Source: Chrysemys picta bellii
Taxonomy: Eukaryota > Chordata > Testudines > Emydidae
Assembly (NCBI RefSeq): GCF_011386835.1
Contig: NC_088801.1
Coordinates: forward strand, 22,864,824 to 22,928,823
Length of the DNA: 64,000 nt
Reading direction: 5' to 3'
Shown: piece by piece, positions 46,765 to 58,799 of the stretch
Numbering within the stretch: the first letter of the stretch is position 1
Layout of the letters: each line of letters begins with the position of its first letter
Translations under genes and position numbers: made by a program
The notes under the pieces: generated by a model
Told to the model about the DNA's origin: nothing
What the model saw: only the letters and a program-made list of their open reading frames with translations
Databases searched by the model: none

Positions 46765-49700
46765 TACTAAAACAGGACTCTCCACTCCACCTGCTTCTCC
46801 CTCTAGGAAGAGGATGAGAGAACAAACAAGATATGAGAGATGTGTAGTCATGTGCTTGATGGACAACTGGAAGTTGTTCCAATATTACAGTGATGAGCAC
46901 AGTATAAGAACGTAGATATAATAGAATATAATATGAATAGATCCTGAGGGAGAGAAGCGATGAAGGTGAAAAATGGCAGTTTAAACTACCCTGCCCTACA
47001 AATTACCAAGATGCCATTTTGGCAGCAGCTTATGGCCTTTTCATCTGCTTTTACTCACATTCTAAAGGAGAAACTGGGAGTCCAAATTGCTGGGGGATTT
47101 TTTTATAAAAGAAAGTGAGACAAAAGTAGCTGTTGGATCATAAATTGCTCCTGAAAGTACAGCTGCATTTCTGGGGGACAAATTAAGCACCTAAGAGTCC
47201 AAATAGTCTATGGAATTGAATAAACGGAGAAAGTTAAAAATAATTGCAAACAATAAAGGAGACTATGTTCTTCCTATTTTATCCTTTTCCTAGGAACTAA
47301 TTTTTATAGTGGAAGGATACATTTAGCAAGACTTTAATTTTTATTTTTTAATAAAAATGTAAAATTAATTAGCCATATCTAATAATGGCCAGCCATTAGT
47401 AGACACTTTTGGGGTAGTTGACGACACAAAGCCAGGGCAGCCAAAGTATGTACGAATAGCCTACTCATTCACAACTTTTCATAGTTTACCAGTGTATATA
47501 GTAATATGCTATTGTTATTAGATTTGTACTAAATGACCCATTGACCCATGGGGCATTGGGTTAAGGAATGATGTTAGGCCAGTTCCTGAGCAGGAGCGAA
47601 GACGTGCACAGGGCAGTTCAAGAAGAGATGCGTGAATCCACCTTTGTGCTCCCCCAGTCCTGGGTCTGTCCAGGTGCCAGCTAGTCCCAGATATAAATTA
47701 GAGTAGCAGCATCTGACAGTTGTCCCAATGGGCCATTTTGGAAGCTGGGAATCAGGGGGAATCCCTTAGTGATCAGTTACACTGTCTTTAGGGAAGTTTT
47801 ACACCACTGTCAGAGTGCAAATTTGCTCTAAGGCACCGCAGGACATGGGCCATGAATTACAGTTTAGAAGTTACTTTGCGCCTTGTTTTCCCTTGTATAT
47901 CTTTTATTGTTGCAGGCTTTTCTGTCATAAACACAGGATTTCATCCATGAATAACAAGCAGTTCATTTTCTATGATTTCATTCATTTATTTGGAATACAT
48001 TTATTTACTTTTTCTTTCTATTAACATTTTTTTCTATCTTTGCCCCTGTTCCAGGCCTACAGTTGCTTGCTTGCTTACTTTGATATACTTTTACATACTG
48101 CTTCCAGTTGCCTTAGAATTCAGTACCCTGAAAGTGCAGAGATCATATTGCTCCACTAAACTATCTGATCTCCTAGTTCTGCTAATTTTTTTTACTGTTC
48201 ATTCTTTCCCACTTTGGGATAATCTATTATAGTTGGATCCAGGCACACACTAAAAGCTAATACTTCCGTAAAGAATGTGCAATTTGTACTGTTTAGCTTG
48301 TGATGAGATTCTTGGAGTCTTTTTATGATTCTATCTTGTTCCAAGGAGACTTCTCTCCCTACTTTTATAAGCACTGAGTGGGGGGGGGGCATGGAGGGAG
48401 AGAGGGGAACAGAATCAAAACAAACTGATAAAAAAAATTACATGCTGAAAAAAAAATCCAACAGTTCAGCAGATAAACCCTTTTTCCAGGGCATATTTGT
48501 GGAATGAACAAAAATGTTTCTGAGGGCAATGAACTATGTTTACTTTAAAGTGGCCATCAACCATAATCTTAAATGTACAGATGAATGCAATGTGAAACAA
48601 CTGAACAAAGTTCAGAGAAAACTCCTTGCAAGTTTGTGATTTAAAATGTTGTATTTTTACTTCTGAGTAGAAATTAACAGCAGTTTAGTTTTGTGCAAAC
48701 GTATTGGCAAGGATTCCTCAACCAGTTCTATGTTCAGACTCATGCAATCCCACTATAGCCACCTTTCTTAGAGCATGAGCCAGTTAATAGTGTTGTGCGA
48801 GGTCCAAGATAGAATTGGCTCTGTAGGGGTATTCACTCTGGGGCCTCTGTGTCTGCTAGAAAGCCACATTCTGAGTCTGAAAAAAAATTGTGTCAACAGG
48901 AAACATCAAGCAATGGCAAATTGGGGAAAAGAGGGAAACAGCAGAATAAAAAAACTGAGTTTTCACAGTACAGAATGGAAGAAAAAATGTATTTTAAAAT
49001 TCCCGAAGTATATAATGTAAGCTAGACAAAAGAAGTTAGACATGAACAAGGTACTGGAAAAAAGACAAAGCTTTTGAACCAGTTAACATCTTTGTCATAG
49101 TTACCTGATGCCTGCTTCATTGACTAATCTGTTCCAGAGAAATGTATCCTCCTTGCCCCCTTGCCAGTATCAACAAGCAGACACTGAGTGCACCACAGTA
49201 ACAATTGCAGTGCCTGGGCCAAATTCATCTCTGCTGTAAATGCAATGCTTTCACTGGTGTTAGCCCAGGAATGAAATTGAGCTTTTGCCTTTTTCTAACA
49301 TGGTATAATTGATCACTGTGTAACCTTTTATAAGGAGATGGAGATTTTATGTTCAGAATTTTCCATGAAACCTTTCTCAAAAAGTAAACCCACTTAACTT
49401 TTGAAAATAAAACTGAGTACCATACAAAGGCATCTAAAAATTAAAACAATTTCAAAATACATTATAAATGAAATACGTGATATTGACACATGTTAGAGCC
49501 AAGACTCTGGAGAAAATAAAACCAAATAAAACCATTTTCTCATTGGCTTACTCTACGTCAATGAGAAAATGAAGGCCCTGACATACCTCTAGTCAGAGCC
49601 ATATGAAGGGAAGCTCATTCTTGAGAATATCCACCTCCCAGCCACAAAAAATATTAAAGAATAAACAATATTCTCCCTTCCTCCTCACAATCCAGGATGT

Positions 49701-50644
49701 GAGACACAGTGCTATAGCTTAGAAGCAGCATTTATACCATCAAGCTATGTGTTTCCACTGTAAGTCCCTATATTAAGAACTTAATAGCTCAACCATAAAA
49801 ACACACTTTGGGCTAAATCTTGGAATGATGAGTCCTCCCTGGAAGGAAATGTTTACAAAATGGTGGTTTCGGATTCTTTTTCTGCCCCTGTTCCTCAGAA
49901 ATGGCGTAATGATTTTTAAATAAAATTATATATGCAATTATTCCTTAATGTAGACTAACTGCTTTTTGTATTTTGGAAAAATAAATATTATAGTACCTGG
50001 GTTGATATTTTTTTAAACGGAAGTGCTACTGCAATAAAAGGAATTAAATAAAAACTTTAGTATGTCCATATAGCACACAATGGGGTGGATTTCAAAAATG
50101 TTTAGACTGCAACTTGCAAGAACAACTAATTGTTGTTGTAGTTTTATTACTGCAGTTATTTACTAGAGCAGTTTACGTCATATCAATGGCTAACCATGTG
50201 ATTTGAGAGGATAATCAGATTGATGCCTAAATGAGAATTGATCTCACAAATAATTTCAGGGGCAAACAGGCCAGGTTAAAAATCAGGCCCTATGGTTGTT
50301 TCTGTAACTCAATTTACACCCAGTGGATTTATGAAATTTACATTGCATGGAGTTAATAATCTGGTAACTAAGAAATCCCTAAATAGGCTATTACATGTTA
50401 AGCCATTATGTGCTATTGAATTCGTGTTTCTTTTAGAGATCCCCAAATTAGACATTAACCTAATAGACTGCTCTAGCTCAATCAGGATCCTAACAGATTA
50501 TTGGTCCAAGAAGCGTTTTTAAGAATCCACATTGTAATTATATATACCAAATTCTGCTTGGTTACATGCAAACAACCTCATTGGTTTGAATGGAGTTCTA
50601 CACAGAATGTTTCCTTGTCATTTCATAATAAACCACAAATATAT

Positions 50645-50890
50645 CATTTAGAGAGTGAATTGACCTATTTGATCATCTAATCCATCTGTCAATGAAAGAT
50701 TACTCCATGCAGCATATTTTCTGGTGCCTTCTCCTGCCCCGTTTTAAGTAACCAAAGCGATGTTTTTTCCTCCACATACTTGGGAGACTATTCCATAGTC
50801 TAATAGATCTTACTATTAGAAAATATTTCCTGATGTTCATCCTACATTTTGATTGGCTACATTTAATTTCTTTCCACTACTCCTAGTTGA
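50645..50890 (-). mobile_element. Old CR1-type LINE 3' fragment
   Basis: The + strand contains TTGGGAGACTATTCCATAG, TCTTACTATTAGAAAATATT and TCCTGATGTTCATCCTA, the complement of the conserved CR1 ORF2 C-terminal region. More diverged than the copies at 43074 and 61624. Confidence 0.6.
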
Positions 50891-50900
50891 ACTAACATAG

Positions 50901-51029
50901 GACCCAATCCAGCAAAGAAATTAAGTAGATACTTAACTTTAAGCACCTGAATAGTCCCATTAAAGTAAATGGAACTATTCACTTTCTTAAAGTTAAGCAA
51001 ATGCTTAAGCGCTCTGTTGAATTGGGGCT
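50901..51029. repeat. Palindromic MITE-like repeat with TTAAGCA arms
   Basis: Begins GACCCAATCCAGCAAAG, passes a CATTAAAGTAAATGGAAC centre and ends GAATTGGGGC. AACTTTAAGCACCTGAATAG and CTATTCACTTTCTTAAAGTT are the inner inverted arms. Second copy of the family seen at 15447-15577. Confidence 0.65.
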
Positions 51030-51567
51030 TTATGATGCCCTGAACAATTCATAAATCCAGACCAGAAATTTTAAGATTCCAGGTTTTTCTCAGGGCAAAA
51101 GACATGTAAATCAATTGTCCAGATCGTGGCCAGCCCATATGCACAGGTACCAAGGAAATACAAACATTCCTCTGCACGTCCAGAATCCAAAAGAGCACAG
51201 GGATTGATGCAGCAGGTTGACTGATTTAACACCAAGTGGAAAGCCATGATTTAAATAATCAATTGTAATCAACATTTCCATTTGGACTTCAGTTATTTTT
51301 GAAAGAAAGGTGCATTTTGACTGGTTGATATACCCATTAAAACATGTTAATTTACAACGAAATAGAGCCTTTACACTAGATTTGGTACATCCTTTTGCTA
51401 CTAAGGAGGTTATACAATGACTATATACATTTATCTAAGCAATTATGTCCCTTAATATTTTCAGCTTCTTATTAATTGTACATTTTAGTATATTAAAATG
51501 ATTAATGATAAATGGTTTACTAGATAATTAACTTTTTGCTCATGATTTGTGTCAAGCTGCATTAGGA
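51030..51567. other. No recognised feature
   Basis: AT-rich spacer before DIRS copy 2. Confidence 0.4.
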
Positions 51568-51923
51568 CAATAACTGGAATTTCTTCTCTGAGTAGTGTCC
51601 CTATGGGTGCTCCACTTCAGGGGCAAACCTCTCAAGCTCGTGATTGCAGATTTTTCGTTAGCAGTGTCCGTTTGGCTTGGGTGTGTGCTCTATATAACCT
51701 CATGCAGTGCTCTGAGGGTATATAAAGCTTTGTGGGCAAACCAACCTCAGTTCCCTCTCTACTGCTTCAGCCTATCTGCTTTGGATGTGCCTCAGCATGT
51801 ATTAGTTAGGTTAGTGTTTCTAGTTAGTGTTAGTTGTTGTTAGTATAGAATTAATTAGATAGTTGTGGGAGGTTTCAGTTTTTCCTCTCCCCCTTTTTTC
51901 TCCTCCATTTTTTTCTGGGGAAT

Positions 51924-51953
51924 TTGGCTTGGCTTGGCTTGGCTTGGCTTGGC
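51924..51953 (+). repeat. (TTGGC)6 minisatellite
   Basis: Six perfect TTGGC units in the leader of DIRS copy 2. Confidence 0.9.
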
Positions 51954-53678
51954 TAGGCATACCTGGCTCACCAGGTTTCAAATGCTGCCTCTCTTGTCTG
52001 GAGGCTATCCTAGTCTAAGTGTATCTATTGCTTAGGAGACTCCCTTAGGAGGGCCACACTGAGGTTATACTTCTACAAACAAGAGTAGATTTAGCAGGTC
52101 TCAAACTGCCCAGAGATCGTGCTTGGCTCAGATCTCTGGTTTTCACAGAACTGCCAAATCCTCTAGAAAAAGACAGAGATTCCAGAGGAAAAGAGCTTCC
52201 CACCCTCCTTCAGCTAGTACCACTTTACCATCAAAACAGCCATTTTAATGAGTTAGTCGAGGGCTTGATTCCTCCCTCACCTCTAGTTTGCAAGCTACAA
52301 CACTTCACACTTTTGGACAGTGCCTTTCCCATTTCCAATGGACCAGGAAGCATATTATAACAGACATGTGGCTCATGGAGGTTATAATATTGGGCTACTC
52401 TATTCACTTTACATACCCCCTTCCCCATCCCTCTTCAGGGATCCTGCTCATGAAACTATACTATAAATCAAGAATTACACTCTCTTCTTTGTTTAGGAGC
52501 AGTAGAACCAGTCCCATTCCCTCACCGGGGGAAAGAGTTTTATTCAAAGTATTTTCTTATGCCGAAGGAGGACAGAAGGTGGAGACCAATCTTAGATCTA
52601 AGACAACTGAACATATTCATAAAGTCTCAAAAGTTCTGGATGGTGACTCTGGCTGATATAAACCCTTTTCTAGAGGCAAGAGTTTGGTTTTTGACCCTCA
52701 CCCTATAGGACACCTATGTCCATATAGCGACACATCTTGCACACGGGAGATAGCCACACTTTACCATTGTCCAGGATCATTTTCAATACTAAGTATTTTC
52801 CTTCAGCCTCTCTTCAGCCCCCAGGGTGTTGTCGAATATTTTAAAGGTAGTGGCTGCTTACCTTCAGCGAGAAGCAATTTAGTCTTCCTATATCTTGACA
52901 ACTGGCTACTCAAGGGCCGATCTTACGAAGCAGTACTAACTTCCACCCAGATAGATCTCTCCCTCTTCTGAGACTTGGGTCTCCAGCTAAAATTAAAGAA
53001 GTCCAAGTTAGTCCTTGTAGGGAGAATTCAATTCAAAGGGGCATATTTGGATTACTTGGCAGTGTGGGCCTTCCTTACCACAGACAGATACCTAACTTTA
53101 TCGAATTTGGTCAGGACAATTCAAGGAAGCCTGCTGTTTGCAACTTCTGAGTCATATGGTATCTTTCACCTTCATGACCAAGCATGTAAGATTACAACTC
53201 TGCAGCTTTCAGGGCTAGTTTGGGAGGATCTATTCCTCAATCAGAGACAGCTTGGACAAACAGGTTTGCCCTTGAGTAGTCAGTAATCGAGATATGGAAA
53301 GACTAAAATTGTTTCTCGCTGAAGGTGAGCAGCCTCCAGGTGAGGATTGGTGGAAAGATCAATGCAATGTCTGCACAGGCGTCCCTTTCATCTGCCCAAC
53401 TCCAACAATAGCTGTGACAATGCATCATGGTTAGGGTGGGGAGCACACTTCAACACACTTGGGGCAGATGGATACATCAGGAAACCATCTTCATATCCGA
53501 TTGTTGGAACTCAGGGCAGTCAGGAATGCCTGCCTTCAGTTACTACCCCTCATCAAGGGCAAATCAATCAGAATCATGACAGACAATGTGACTTGTTTCA
53601 GAGTAGCAGCCGTGTTAGTCTGTATCCGCAAAAAGAACAGGACTACTTGTGGCACCTTAGAGACTAACAAATTTATTA

Positions 53679-53716
53679 GAGCATAAGCTTTCGTGGACTA
53701 CAGCCCACTTGTTCGG
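53679..53716 (-). ncRNA. Hammerhead-like motif, left arm of the foldback
   Basis: On the minus strand the core reads CCGAACA (CUGAUGA expected), with intact stem II GUGGGC-UGUA-GUCCAC, GAAA, and GC-UUAU-GC-UC. Probably inactive because three core bases differ. Confidence 0.55.
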
Positions 53717-53722
53717 ATGCAT

Positions 53723-53760
53723 CCGAAGAAGTGGGCTGTAGTCCACGAAAGCTTATGCTC
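53723..53760 (+). ncRNA. Hammerhead-like motif, right arm of the foldback
   Basis: The core reads CCGAAGA, two changes from CUGAUGA. It is followed by GTGGGC-TGTA-GTCCAC, GAAA, GC-TTAT-GC and TC. This is the least altered of the three motifs in the window. Confidence 0.6.
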
Positions 53761-54000
53761 TAATAAATTTGTTAGTCTCTAAGGTGCCACAAGTACTCCT
53801 GTTCTTTTAATGTGACTTGCATGTTCTTTATGAACAAACAGAGAGGAGCAAAATCCCTTTCCCTGTGCACCGAAGCTATAAAGTCATGGAACTGGTGTAT
53901 ATCCCATCAGATTCAGACCTGGAGTCCAGAACTTGCACACCAGAAATTGTTCATAATCGTTCTTACTAAGCATTTACATGTTATGCCAGGCATTAAATGT

Positions 54001-55598
54001 ATATTGAAATACTGAAAATGACATTGATTTCAAGGGAAGATTGTGTAGGAACGTTTTCAGCAACATTAGATAGCTCCAAAGGAGACATTATCAAGTAATG
54101 ATAGCTAAATGTATTCTGAAACCTCCACTGGAGAGGGGATAGTGCATGAAAAATACTGTATGCCACCTTCTGCTGCACAAGTCCCCTAAAACACTGCAGA
54201 ACTCCTTCTCTGTGAGCCTTAGCAAAATTCCAGCTGAGCTCAGAATGGCCACTCTTCTACATGCTTCTACTTCATTCCATGACCCAAAGAGGAATTGAAC
54301 CTGAATAGGGTCTTCAATACTTGCATAAGCAAAGGGGATGATCCAATTAAAAATTATACCTGTAACTCCACTCTGACTCTTACTATAATTTGACATTGTT
54401 GCACAATATTTCCTGCATTTATTTTACTTCCAAATCAGATAACAAATATTCAGTGCACATTGCTGTATATAAAGGAGGCAGGTAGACTATTTGTTCTCAA
54501 AAGTCACTGTTTGCTTCATGTCTCTATTGTGTTGCAGTTACACTATTTGTGTTTCAACTTAAATGTTTTTGTATCTGAATATGGTATGTGTGGAAGGTGA
54601 TTTGTTCTGTTTAAAACTGTTGTAATACTCAAAAACACCCGTTTTGACATATAGTACCGGAGCAATTCCTAATCTAAAGTATATGTTATTTTAATGTAAT
54701 ACAGTGTAATAGTGCTTCTCAAACTGTGGCCTGAAATACATTTCCAATGGTCCGCGGAGTTCCTTCTGTCAAAACAGTGAAGCTGTCTGCCAGTTTCCAA
54801 ACAGAAGCACTTTCTGATATTTGTAACCAAATTCAGGACTCTCTAAAAGTTTGTATAGGCATTTGTGACTTTGTTCAGTGTCTTTTAACATGTGTTTCTT
54901 TGGTGGAAATTCATCCACAAACAATTTTGGCCAAAATTATAGGAGTGGCAAACACAGGAAGACAGAACCAAATTGCCAAGTGACTTGGAGTGATTAGAGC
55001 AGTGGAGGTAGTTGGCAATGAGAGGAAAGACAGTGCTAATAGCTGCAAATCCTACACACAGGGAGAGGAAGTAAACTACATTTGGTAGATACAAAAGCAA
55101 CTCCCCCATTATATTAAAATGTATATGTTTTCCTATTATCTTATTACTATCCAAATATCACTTTTTAATGTAACCAAGTGTTATACTTGCTCCAGGCAAG
55201 GTGAGGGATCAGAATTGGATGGAAAATAATCCATGAGAAGATTTTTATTTAAGAATTTTAATATATATATTTATCACTTTATACATCCAGAATTTTATAA
55301 TGTGGGCACACATTAAAATAATATAACATGCCAATTAAAGCAAAGTTAAAAACTGATATTAGACATATAATCTGGGTATCAGTTGGGATGTTCAAGCTCA
55401 AGATGAGACTAAATAACTTACAAGGGTTAAAAAAAGTATGATCTTTGTAACCACTACAATATATACAATGTATACTAGATATACTAGTCCTGTATAGTAA
55501 ATAAATATAACATCATATGAATATGTACCCTTGTTTGTCATCACGTTTATATAATAGCCAGACATACAATTCTAAGAACTAGATATGTTGATGTATAT
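54001..55598. other. Intron-like sequence
   Basis: No exon was seen. A hAT-MITE-like end at 54714-54735 is listed separately. The rest is AT-rich and unassigned. Confidence 0.4.
54714..54775 (+). mobile_element. Half of a hAT MITE (single terminus)
   Basis: AGTGCTTCTCAAACTGTGG followed by TGGTCCGCGGAG resembles one end of a common hAT MITE. The opposite terminus was not found nearby. Confidence 0.35.
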
Positions 55599-56319
55599 TA
55601 CTCCTGGGGGCATTCTGTGCCAAAAAAATTAAAAATTCTGCACACAATATTTTAAAATTCTGCAGATTTTATTTGTCAAAATAACACTACATAATCACGC
55701 CAGTTTTAATTATTTTGGTAATTTATTTCAAAATACCTGTCACCAAGTATGCCTGTAACAATACAGACGCACAAAACAATTCCCGCAGGAGTAGAGAGTT
55801 AAAGAAACCCCTATGACAACCCCGGTCCTGTTTCTCTGCCCCCTTCCACCTCCCAGAGCCCAGCCAGGGGGTCAGATACTCACAACCCATCCTTCGAGAG
55901 CCCAGCCGTGGGGGTCTCCCCAGCCAATATACCTAAACTTTCTTGTCCCCCACCACCTGAGCCGAGCCACAGGGTCCCCCTTTGCCCAGATACCTGCGCA
56001 CTTTCCTCCCCAGGGATCCAGAGGCAGAAACAGCCTGAAGCTTGGTCCCAGGCTAGCACAGAGTTTCCTGTGCACTGCCCTCTCCTTCCTTCAGGGCATG
56101 CTGGGAACTGCAGCTGACAGGAACCCTCTAGCTCCATCCTCTTCTCCCTCCCCCCAGCCTTGTATTCTATGTGAGAGCTGGGCTCTGCTGGGTCCAGCAG
56201 CCCCTAGTAGCGGCCAGCAGCTCTGCAACCCATTTCTGTGGGAGAAAGGAAATTCCGCACGCACATTAATTTCTGCAACATTCTGCATTGCGCAGTGGTG
56301 CAGAATTCCCCCAGGAGTA
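55599..56319. mobile_element. hAT-like non-autonomous element with GC-rich core
   Basis: The ends TACTCCTGGGGGCATTCTG and the complement of CAGAATTCCCCCAGGAGTA form a good terminal repeat, with subterminal ATTCTGCA words repeated on both sides. The flanks ATGTATAT and GTGTATGT match at 6 of 8 positions, compatible with an old hAT duplication. The GC-rich core (about 55810-56250) contains open frames of up to 189 codons on both strands that show no domain. Confidence 0.65.
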
Positions 56320-58395
56320 GTGTATGTCTGCATATTTTGTAAAATGAGGGCCAAGTCTTGCTCACCCACACATTGTAGCTGATTTTTACAAGGTACATAC
56401 TGTTGCACTCACATTTATCTGACAACAGTGCTTAGATTTAAGGGCCTGACTTTTAAAACAGCCCTCCCATTTTGCAAACACAATTGTGAAAGAATATAAA
56501 TACTCCTATATAGACATCTAACTACTTTAATGTACTTAAAAACCAGACACATATTTATATATGCAAAATTATGCCCTCATTTTATATTGTGTGAAATATG
56601 GAAATTGAGGGTAAGCATCTTTTGAAAAAAAACAGGTCCTAAATCTCCATTTTAAGGACCCAGTTCTGCCATTACAGTTTTTCTCACAAACTACAACATT
56701 TGGAATTAACTGTGATGGTCTGTTCTTTTCTCACTGTATGGGCCAAACACAGCTCCTTGGATGTGAAAGGCTATTTGAATCCCATCAGGTGGCCACTTAA
56801 GATTCTATACCCAGTGGCAGAGTTATAGTCTCTCTCCCAGCCTGCAGTACTGGGAAATGATGTCAGAGGTGTACACATGGTGTACAGTACACAGTACACA
56901 ACCCTGAAGTCAAAGATGGTTTCCTTCCAGATAACTGTGGGGCATCTGAAAATTCCTTAAAGGAACACCATTCCCCAGGGACATATCCAAAATGGCAGTG
57001 TCAGATGGAGAAAAGAGGAGTGGGCCTAACTGGATTTTTCACGCATTCCCAAGCAGCCCAAAGATAGGGAAGTCAGAGATCTTCCTAGTGACTCTCATAT
57101 CCTAGATATAACATAGTTCCAGTCACTGTTCTTCTGCAGTAACCTCTGTGGGCCAAGAGTTGGGAATGGGGGTACCAAAATCCAGGGAATATAAGCTCCC
57201 TACCAACCCTTGCTCAAGCAGATTCATGACACCCAACGGCAGAGTGCTTCCACCTTCATCAAATCAGAGCCAAATCATCAGCAGCATTGGTCAGCCTGGT
57301 GACGAGACAGCATACACAGCAGTAAGGAGTTAACTTGATTCCTGTTGTTAAAGACAGGGTCAGGATTTGTCCCTATTGTGGACTAGATTATTTCTACTAT
57401 CAGTAAGAGGAATTGGGGTACCTAAAGAGCTATATCTGCCCTTCAGTTTGCACCCACAGCCCCCACTGAAATTAATGAGACTTATTCAGGGCAGTATATA
57501 GCCCTGAGTTAAGAGTTTAGACCCCCCAAGTACAGCATTCATTATTATGCTGCTGTTGCTCAGAAAATGCAGGCCTAATGTTTATGATGATGGATCCCCA
57601 AATGGGGCATGGTTTAATGAAAGTAGGAGGATTTAGCAAAGTGCATAAATTCTTTGTATGCTACTGTCTGAAACAGACTGATCCTGAGCCAGTCTAGTGA
57701 GCATAAGTTACAGCTGGCTTTTGCTGGAATAGTTTATGCTCTTGACCCTCCTCAGTTGTGTAGCCAGTAGGGAGTTGTCAGGCTACATGTGTTTTTAAAC
57801 TTCTTTCAGCTAAACCAGAGATCCAAAGGCAAAATATACCACTCAAGGATATCATGTGGAGTTGTGATACTCCCTGGAGGGCTTGGGTCCATAAACTAAT
57901 GAATGGATTACATTGAGTCATAAATGTAGTATTTTCATCCATGACAGATATAATCTTGAGCCTGTATTTTTCATGTTACTTAACTCTTTGAGGACATAAT
58001 GTGTGACAGAACAGATACAGATAGAAATTTTGTATAAAGCATATTGCAATAAATATCAGCCAAGTACGCTTTATTCCTCGACTGTACATGTTTTGAGAAG
58101 TTAACAGGCACAGCTGGGATATAAGAAATGGAAATGTTGTACATATTTCTTGGTCATAGATATTCCCTTTCTCCCTTCTCCCCACCCCCATTCATTAGAT
58201 TCCCAGCTACTCTTTTGTGATCATCTCTTAGAAATAGCCAAGTTGCCTGTTTCCATCTGCACCTGGCCAGTGGTGGCAACCTTTTTTCTGATACAGACTT
58301 TTCTTGTGGACTTCACGATTATTATCCACACCATTAGCACATCAATATTACACTACTGCAATGTGTGCTATATGGGGGCACACGAGCAGAAACAG
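56320..58395. other. Unrecognised intron-like sequence
   Basis: No coding exon or named repeat was seen. A repeated GTACACAG/TGTACAGTACAC stretch occurs near 56870-56900. Confidence 0.4.
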
Positions 58396-58399
58396 TAGC

Positions 58400-58790
58400 T
58401 GGTAGAAAGCAGTAACCTGCTGAATAATCATTGTATCTGACAGGAAATACATGGTGCCCATTCTTTGGAATCTCTATTGGCTATCTATTGGTTTTCACAC
58501 AAATTTTAATTTTTTACCTATAAAACCCTAAATGGCCTGGGACTTGCCTACCTGAAAAATCAGTTTTCATACCCGTGGTGCTGTACTGCCAGAATAGCAA
58601 TTACCAGAGGTGTTCAAGTTCAGCTCAGAGGGGCTGTGTAAAAGAGAAGGAAATGGTAGCAGGGCACTCGCTGTCAGGACTCCCTCAACTTTGGAACATA
58701 TGTCCTCTCTTGGTGTGGAATAGCCTAGATCTGTTGACTTTTAGCATGTGCTGCACAGACCAGCCACTTGCTAGGGCTCTTGGGGAGGTC
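58400..58790 (+). mobile_element. Old L2/CR1-like LINE C-terminal fragment
   Basis: Read on the + strand with frame changes it gives FHTNFNFLPIKP, then LNGLGLPYL-like and QLWNICPL segments. This is the order of the conserved end of L2/CR1-type ORF2 proteins (inner helix, P-Y-L box, LWNxLP box). Heavily degraded. Confidence 0.4.
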
Positions 58791-58799
58791 TGAGTGTAT

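Larger units (their letters stand above)
44821..50640. other. Intron-like sequence, mostly unrecognised
   Basis: No exon was seen. It holds a palindromic repeat (46318-46490), a CA microsatellite (46751-46764), a G-run near 48380-48389 and a short palindromic repeat near 49207-49285. Open frames on the minus strand at 46323-46900 overlap the palindromic repeat and have no recognisable content. Confidence 0.45.
53596..53808. mobile_element. Head-to-head Penelope-derived foldback
   Basis: A 213-bp insertion with a perfect 11-bp duplication AATGTGACTTG at 53585-53595 and 53809-53819. The left 125 bp are the minus-strand Penelope terminal repeat, starting TTTCAGAGTAGCAGCC exactly like the element at 4071. 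The right ~88 bp are the same repeat on the + strand, ending CCTGTTCTTTT. The halves meet near GGATGCATCC (53715-53724). It contains no coding sequence. Confidence 0.9.
51568..54000 (+). mobile_element. DIRS-like retrotransposon copy 2, 3'-truncated and interrupted
   Basis: The 5' border (AATAACTGGAATTTC ... GTGCTCCAC) matches the terminal sequence of DIRS copy 1. A leader with a TTGGC repeat and a shortened gag region follow. From about 52497 the RT frame reads VPFPHRGKEFYSKYFL, RRWRPILDLRQLN and FWMVTLADINPFLEARVW, then breaks at a stop near 52710. The catalytic box reads YLDN (52891-52902) instead of YLDD. LKLKKSKLVLVGRIQFKGAY (52984-53043) continues the RT. RNase H follows (LLELRAVRNAC, MTDNVTC) and is cut by a foldback insertion at 53596-53808, after which MFFMNKQRGAKSLSL resumes. 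The copy fades near 54000; no recombinase was found. Confidence 0.75.

Noticed and set aside
55813..56382. A 189-codon + strand open frame.
   Set aside because: It runs through the GC-rich core and end of a hAT-like element and shows no domain, codon pattern or exon border.
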